Shown one piece after another: positions 6,065 through 10,071 of a DNA stretch of 10,071 nucleotides. A program made the translations under genes and the position numbers. Origin of the DNA: Caldifarciminota bacterium UBA2202 (lineage in GTDB: Bacteria; Hydrothermota; 32-111); NCBI GenBank assembly GCA_002327905.1, contig DCUY01000109.1, positions 1-10,071 of the forward strand, given 5' to 3'. Positions within the stretch are counted from its first letter, which is position 1. Each line of letters begins with the position of its first letter. The notes under the pieces are model-generated. The model was not told the DNA's origin and did not search any database. It saw only the letters and a list, made by a program, of their open reading frames with translations.

Positions 6065-9000
6065 AAGATTTCGTTCATCTGCATCTTCACACTGAATATT
6101 CACTTCTTGACGGCGCGATAAATCTCGATAAGCTCATACCGCGAGTGAAAGAGCTTGATATGAAATCATTGGCAATAACAGACCATGGGAATCTCTTCGG
6201 AGTTATAGACTTTTATGAAAAATGCATCAAAGCAGGAATAAAGCCGATAATCGGAGAGGAATTCTATATTGTCAATTCACTGGATGCTGAAAAAAATGGA
6301 AAGCAGGAAGGATACAATCATCTCCTGATTCTTGCTGAGAATGAAATAGGGTATAAAAACTTAATGAAGCTCTCTTCTCTCGCATATACAATGGGCTATA
6401 AGTTCAGACCCAGAATAGATAAGGCGATTCTGAAAACCCACTTTAAGGGGCTTATAGGACTCTCAGCATGCAGAAAAGGAGAGGTCCAATATAAAATTCT
6501 TGAAAGCGGATATGAAGACGCTTTAAGTTCGGCTAAGGAACTGCAAAGCATTTTCGGAAAAGATAATTTTTATCTTGAGCTGATGCGCATAGGCATGAGT
6601 GATGACGAGAGAATAATAGAAAATCAGCTGAAAATTTCAAAGGAACTTTTAATACCGTGTGTAGCCACAAATGATGTTCATTATCTGATGAAGGAAGACA
6701 ATGAAATGCATGATGTTCTGTTGTGCCTTCAGACAGGAAGTTCTCTCAATGATGAAAAAAGATTGAGATTCTCTTCAAAAGAATTCTATTTGAAGAGCAA
6801 AGAGGAGATGTTCAAGCTCTTTGAGGATATACCTGAGGCATTGGAGAATACGAAGATAATTGCAGACAGGTGCAATATTGTAATAAATGTTGATGAAAAG
6901 AATTTTAAGATGCCTAAGGTGCAGATTCCGGAAAAATACAGGGATGAATCTGCCTATCTTGAAGATGTAATAAAAGAAGGCATGCAGAAGCATTTCGGAG
7001 ATAATCCTTCCAAAGAGATTGTGGACAGAATTGAATTCGAACTTTCAGTTGTGAAGAAGATGAATTATGCAGGATATTTCATAATCATATATAATCTCGT
7101 GCAGACCGCTTTAAATAACAATATCCCTGTGGGTCCGGGAAGAGGCTCAGCGCCCGGCTCTCTCATACTCTATCTTTTGGGAGTGACAAAAATAAATCCT
7201 CTTGAATACGGGCTCTTTTTCGAGAGGTTTTTGAATCCAGACAGAATCTCAATGCCTGATGTTGATATTGATATCTCAAATAAAGACAGGGATAGGCTTA
7301 TAAAACTTCTCATTGACCAGTACGGCAATGAAAATGTCGCGCAGATAGCGGCATTTAATAATTTGAAATCGAGACAAGTATTCACAGATGTCGCAAGAGT
7401 CTTCTCTCTTCCCGCTGTAGATGTGAAGGCAATAACAAAAAAGCTTCCCGCTACAGAATCTCTCTCTGACGGTAAACAGATGATATCCAATTGGAATGAA
7501 CTCACAATGAATAATCCTGTATATGAGAAGGTGTTAAACATTGCAATGTCTTTGGAGCAGAATAAGCGTCATGTTTCAAAACATGCGGCAGGAATCGTTA
7601 TAACCCCGGGTCCTCTGACTGATTATGTCCCCGTGTGGAAGTCAAATGAGGCTGACAATACAGTGATAACCCAATTTGAAAAAAACTGCATAGAAAAGAT
7701 AGGCCTTGTTAAAATTGATGTTTTAGGCCTAACAACCCTCTCGGCTATAGCAGAGGCGGTAGAACTTATCAAAGAGAAGGGATTTGATATTGATATTGAC
7801 AAGCTTCCCCTTGATGACAAGGAGACTTACAAACTTTTACAGAATGCACAGACAGCGGGAGTCTTTCAATTGGAAAGCTCCGGAATGAGGGACCTTTTAA
7901 GAAGATACAAGCCTGACCAGTTTAAGGATATTATCAATATAATTGCATTTTACAGGCCCGGCCCCATGGGAGCGGAGCAGAAAGAATCAATAATCAAGAG
8001 AAGACATAAAATTGAGGAGACCACATTCATCCATCCCAAACTTGAATCTATTTTGAAAGATACATACGGACATATAATTTATCAGGAACAGGTGATGCAG
8101 ATTGCGAATGCTATAGGCGGATTCAAGGTCTCAGAAGCTGATACTCTCAGAAAAGCGATGAGCAAGAAGCAAGAGAGCATAATGGACAAGTATCAGCCGA
8201 AATTCATTGAAGGCGCAATCAAAGAGGGTATGAAGAAAGAGGAGGCATACGAACTTTACGACAGAATCGCCCAGTTCGCAGGATACGGATTCAATAAATC
8301 GCATGCGACAGCTTATGCGCTTCTCTCGTACTATACTGCATACCTTAAGACGCACTATCCGCTTGAGTTTATGAGTTCGATAATAAATGCATACATAGGA
8401 AATATTAAAGACATAGTTCTCTTCATTGAAGAGGCGAAGAGCATGGGAATACCCATTCTGCCTCCTGATGTAAACAAATCCGATTTCAAAGTGAAAGTGG
8501 AAGGAGATTCTCTGCGTCTTGGAATGGGAGTGATAAAGAATGTGGGAGAGATTGCAGTGAGAGAGATAATCAACAACCGAAAACAAGTGCCATTCTTGAA
8601 TATCTATGATTTTTTACTGCACAATATTTCAGGAGCAGTCAATAAGAAATGCGTGGAATCTCTTATAAAGGCAGGGGCATTTGACTCGCTCGGAACTCCG
8701 CGGGATGTGCTCTTTGAAAATCTTGAATCACTCACTCAGACAGCTCAGTCAAACAGCAAAGCGATTGAAAACGGAGTTATGAACCTGTTCGGAGAGAATG
8801 ACGAAGCAGAATGGAAGAATCTTCTCGTATCGACAAAAGTGTGGGACAAGGAGACCCTTCTTAATAATGAAAGGGAGGTTTTGGAATTTTACCTTTCAGG
8901 CCATCCTTTGGAAAAAGAGAAGGAATTGTACAAATCAATTATGACTTTATCTCTTGAACAGATATTTGAACTTCAGGGCGACACTCCGGTCACTGTCGCC

Positions 9001-9486
9001 GGAATCATAACAGATGTATCAAAGAAAAAAGCCAAGAGCGGAAGAATGTATGCCACATTCAAGCTCTTCACTCTTGAAGGGGATATTGAAGTCATGATTT
9101 TCAATCAGACATTTGAAGAGCATATAAAAATTCTTGAGGCTGACAATATGGTTGTAGTGTATGGCAAAATATCAAAGTCGGACAAAGACACTGTAAATAA
9201 AATATTTGCCGACAAGATAATTATGATGCATGAAATAAAGGATTCAATCGAAGGAATTGAAATCGCCATACAGGCGGATGAAATCAATCCTGACAATATT
9301 GCAATGCTCGTCAATCTTGTTGATATACATAATGGAACGAACAATCTCTATTTCAAAATAATGAGAGATGACAATACAATCAGGATAAAATCAAAGAAGT
9401 ACCGTATTCCGGCAAATAATGAAATGTTCAGACGCATTGAAGAGATCTTCGGTCAGGATAATGCTAAATACACTTTCAGGAGGTAG
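6061..9486 (+). CDS. dnaE: DNA polymerase III alpha subunit (replicative DnaE)
   Basis: This is the catalytic subunit of the replicative polymerase III holoenzyme, 1141 residues, close to the E. coli length. The TTG start overlaps the upstream stop (TTGA) and leads straight into FVHLHLHTEYSLLDG, the usual DnaE beginning. The PHP domain (about 1-270) shows all expected metal ligands: His8, His10, Asp17, His42, Glu67, His87, Cys137, Asp205, His207. The polymerase core has PGRGSA (359-364), catalytic Asp400 and Asp402 in MPDVDID, HVSKHAAGI (504-512), the third Asp at 553 in KIDVLGL, GVFQLESSG (600-608), FYRPGPM (630-636), IIYQEQVMQIA (672-682) and GYGFNKSHA (741-749). A tandem helix-hairpin-helix region follows (about 830-895), with a possible but Gln-less clamp-binding site MNLFG at 907-911. 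An OB fold spans about 975-1055, with a C-terminal domain after it. No intein or frameshift is seen. It is a DnaE1-type enzyme, not PolC (no embedded exonuclease) and not DnaE2 (full C-terminal region present). Confidence 0.98.
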   Translation: MKDFVHLHLHTEYSLLDGAINLDKLIPRVKELDMKSLAITDHGNLFGVIDFYEKCIKAGIKPIIGEEFYIVNSLDAEKNGKQEGYNHLLILAENEIGYKNLMKLSSLAYTMGYKFRPRIDKAILKTHFKGLIGLSACRKGEVQYKILESGYEDALSSAKELQSIFGKDNFYLELMRIGMSDDERIIENQLKISKELLIPCVATNDVHYLMKEDNEMHDVLLCLQTGSSLNDEKRLRFSSKEFYLKSKEEMFKLFEDIPEALENTKIIADRCNIVINVDEKNFKMPKVQIPEKYRDESAYLEDVIKEGMQKHFGDNPSKEIVDRIEFELSVVKKMNYAGYFIIIYNLVQTALNNNIPVGPGRGSAPGSLILYLLGVTKINPLEYGLFFERFLNPDRISMPDVDIDISNKDRDRLIKLLIDQYGNENVAQIAAFNNLKSRQVFTDVARVFSLPAVDVKAITKKLPATESLSDGKQMISNWNELTMNNPVYEKVLNIAMSLEQNKRHVSKHAAGIVITPGPLTDYVPVWKSNEADNTVITQFEKNCIEKIGLVKIDVLGLTTLSAIAEAVELIKEKGFDIDIDKLPLDDKETYKLLQNAQTAGVFQLESSGMRDLLRRYKPDQFKDIINIIAFYRPGPMGAEQKESIIKRRHKIEETTFIHPKLESILKDTYGHIIYQEQVMQIANAIGGFKVSEADTLRKAMSKKQESIMDKYQPKFIEGAIKEGMKKEEAYELYDRIAQFAGYGFNKSHATAYALLSYYTAYLKTHYPLEFMSSIINAYIGNIKDIVLFIEEAKSMGIPILPPDVNKSDFKVKVEGDSLRLGMGVIKNVGEIAVREIINNRKQVPFLNIYDFLLHNISGAVNKKCVESLIKAGAFDSLGTPRDVLFENLESLTQTAQSNSKAIENGVMNLFGENDEAEWKNLLVSTKVWDKETLLNNEREVLEFYLSGHPLEKEKELYKSIMTLSLEQIFELQGDTPVTVAGIITDVSKKKAKSGRMYATFKLFTLEGDIEVMIFNQTFEEHIKILEADNMVVVYGKISKSDKDTVNKIFADKIIMMHEIKDSIEGIEIAIQADEINPDNIAMLVNLVDIHNGTNNLYFKIMRDDNTIRIKSKKYRIPANNEMFRRIEEIFGQDNAKYTFRR
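9478..9483 (+). promoter_or_regulatory. Strong Shine-Dalgarno overlapping the dnaE end
   Basis: A perfect AGGAGG ends 5 nt before a TTG at 9489 and directly abuts the dnaE TAG stop (9484-9486). It decides the start of the next gene, which has no ATG near its signal peptide. It is the best ribosome binding site in the window. Confidence 0.8.
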
Positions 9487-9488
9487 TT

Positions 9489-10071
9489 TTGAAAAGGATC
9501 ATCTTTTTGACGATTCTGTTCTCTGTTCTTGTTCTTCACAGTTATCCGATTTATAATTTCGAAACAATAGAGAATCCGACGACACAAATAATCCCGCCAA
9601 AGACCTACAATATTGCATTTGAAATGCTTCCTGTCGGGGGAATAGGCTTTTCCGCAAACTTATCTCTCTTCCCGCGTGTAATGTTCGGATTATCCTATTC
9701 TGCGACCGACATTGTCTCGTACTCCGTTCCCACATTCAGCAAATATCCGGGATTTCTCGTGAAAGTAGTAATTGTTGAAGAAGAAGATTATGTGCCTGCA
9801 GTGGCATTCGGACTCTCATCTCAGGGTTATGGAGCTTATGATTTAAGTTCAAGCAGATTCACAATTAAATCCAAAGGGTTCTACGCCAATGTCTCAAAAC
9901 TTCTCTTTCCTCCTGTAGGAGAGCTTCTCATAGGCGGAGGCATGAATTACTCCATTTTTGAAAACAGTGTTGAAAAGATGATAGATTTCTTTTTTCAGTC
10001 GGAATATTACCTGACTGAAAATGTGGGATTTTTAATTGAATATTCTCCCGGTCTTGATGACAATGACGGAG
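9489..10071 (+). CDS. Exported beta-barrel-like outer membrane protein, 3' end outside window
   Basis: An open frame starts at TTG 9489 and continues for 194 codons to the window edge without a stop. Residues 1-19 form a signal peptide (MKRIIFLTILF, Leu/Val-rich core, then HSYP). The mature part alternates aromatic and small residues in short amphipathic strands: IAFEMLPVGGIGFSANLSL, RVMFGLSYSATDIV, YVPAVAFGLSSQGYGAYD (101-118), FTIKSKGFYANVSKLL. This pattern fits an outer-membrane beta-barrel. The GLSSQGYGAYD stretch with a following KSKGFY segment recalls a family of uncharacterised predicted barrel proteins from FCB-related and candidate-phylum genomes, whose function is unknown. That recall is from memory and not checked. 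The 2-nt gap to dnaE and the AGGAGG in the dnaE tail place it in the same operon. The C-terminal barrel closure cannot be seen, so no function is assigned. Confidence 0.85.
   Translation, partial: MKRIIFLTILFSVLVLHSYPIYNFETIENPTTQIIPPKTYNIAFEMLPVGGIGFSANLSLFPRVMFGLSYSATDIVSYSVPTFSKYPGFLVKVVIVEEEDYVPAVAFGLSSQGYGAYDLSSSRFTIKSKGFYANVSKLLFPPVGELLIGGGMNYSIFENSVEKMIDFFFQSEYYLTENVGFLIEYSPGLDDNDG

Noticed and set aside
7261..7278. GATATTGAT-type short repeats in dnaE (also near 7785-7800)
   Set aside because: They encode the catalytic Asp-Ile-Asp motif and a similar Asp/Ile run elsewhere; codon repetition explains them.
8131..8586. Long minus-strand open frame (151 codons) opposite dnaE
   Set aside because: It lies wholly inside the well-supported dnaE finger and helix-hairpin-helix coding sequence, its translation shows no domain, and it follows from the codon bias of the real strand.
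9499..9735. Minus-strand open frame across the start of the last gene
   Set aside because: It is antisense to a signal peptide and barrel strands supported by a perfect Shine-Dalgarno.

Overview
The window is an AT-rich, densely coding bacterial segment with every gene on the + strand. It carries five complete genes and a sixth that runs off the right edge. Gene boundaries overlap or nearly touch throughout: 40-nt overlap, 1-nt gap, 17-nt overlap, 4-nt overlap, 2-nt gap. No terminator or intergenic space is visible after position 97, so the whole block reads as one operon. A sigma70-like promoter at 65-92 sits so close to the first ATG that the transcript would be almost or fully leaderless. 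The combination of a gingipain-type (C25) secreted protease, T9SS-like C-terminal sorting domains, a beta-barrel-like exported protein and a bacterial DnaE suggests a Gram-negative member of the FCB group or a neighbouring candidate phylum (for example WOR-3, Cloacimonadota or Delongbacteria-like). Phylum placement is an inference and no marker settles it.

Left part (97-4640): two exported proteins. The first (482 aa) is not a recognised named family. It has a signal peptide, a middle segment that looks like the glutamine-amidotransferase-like Rossmann module common in FCB surface proteins, and a weak sorting-domain-like tail. The second (1044 aa) is a C25 cysteine peptidase with His388/Cys424 as the likely catalytic pair, followed by beta-rich modules and a good type-A-like sorting domain.

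Middle part (4642-6064): a DUF502 two-helix membrane protein translationally coupled to a soluble CorC/HlyC-type CBS-pair protein.

Right part (6061-9486): dnaE, the replicative DNA polymerase III alpha subunit, with a complete set of PHP metal ligands and a TTG start nested in the corC-like stop codon. It is followed at once by a TTG-started, strongly SD-led gene for an exported beta-barrel-like protein (9489 to the window end, incomplete).

I found no mobile element, CRISPR array, tRNA, rRNA or riboswitch. I see no clearly new multi-gene system. The best leads are the overlapping surface-protein pair, the intact PHP site of DnaE, and the co-transcription of envelope genes with the replicase.
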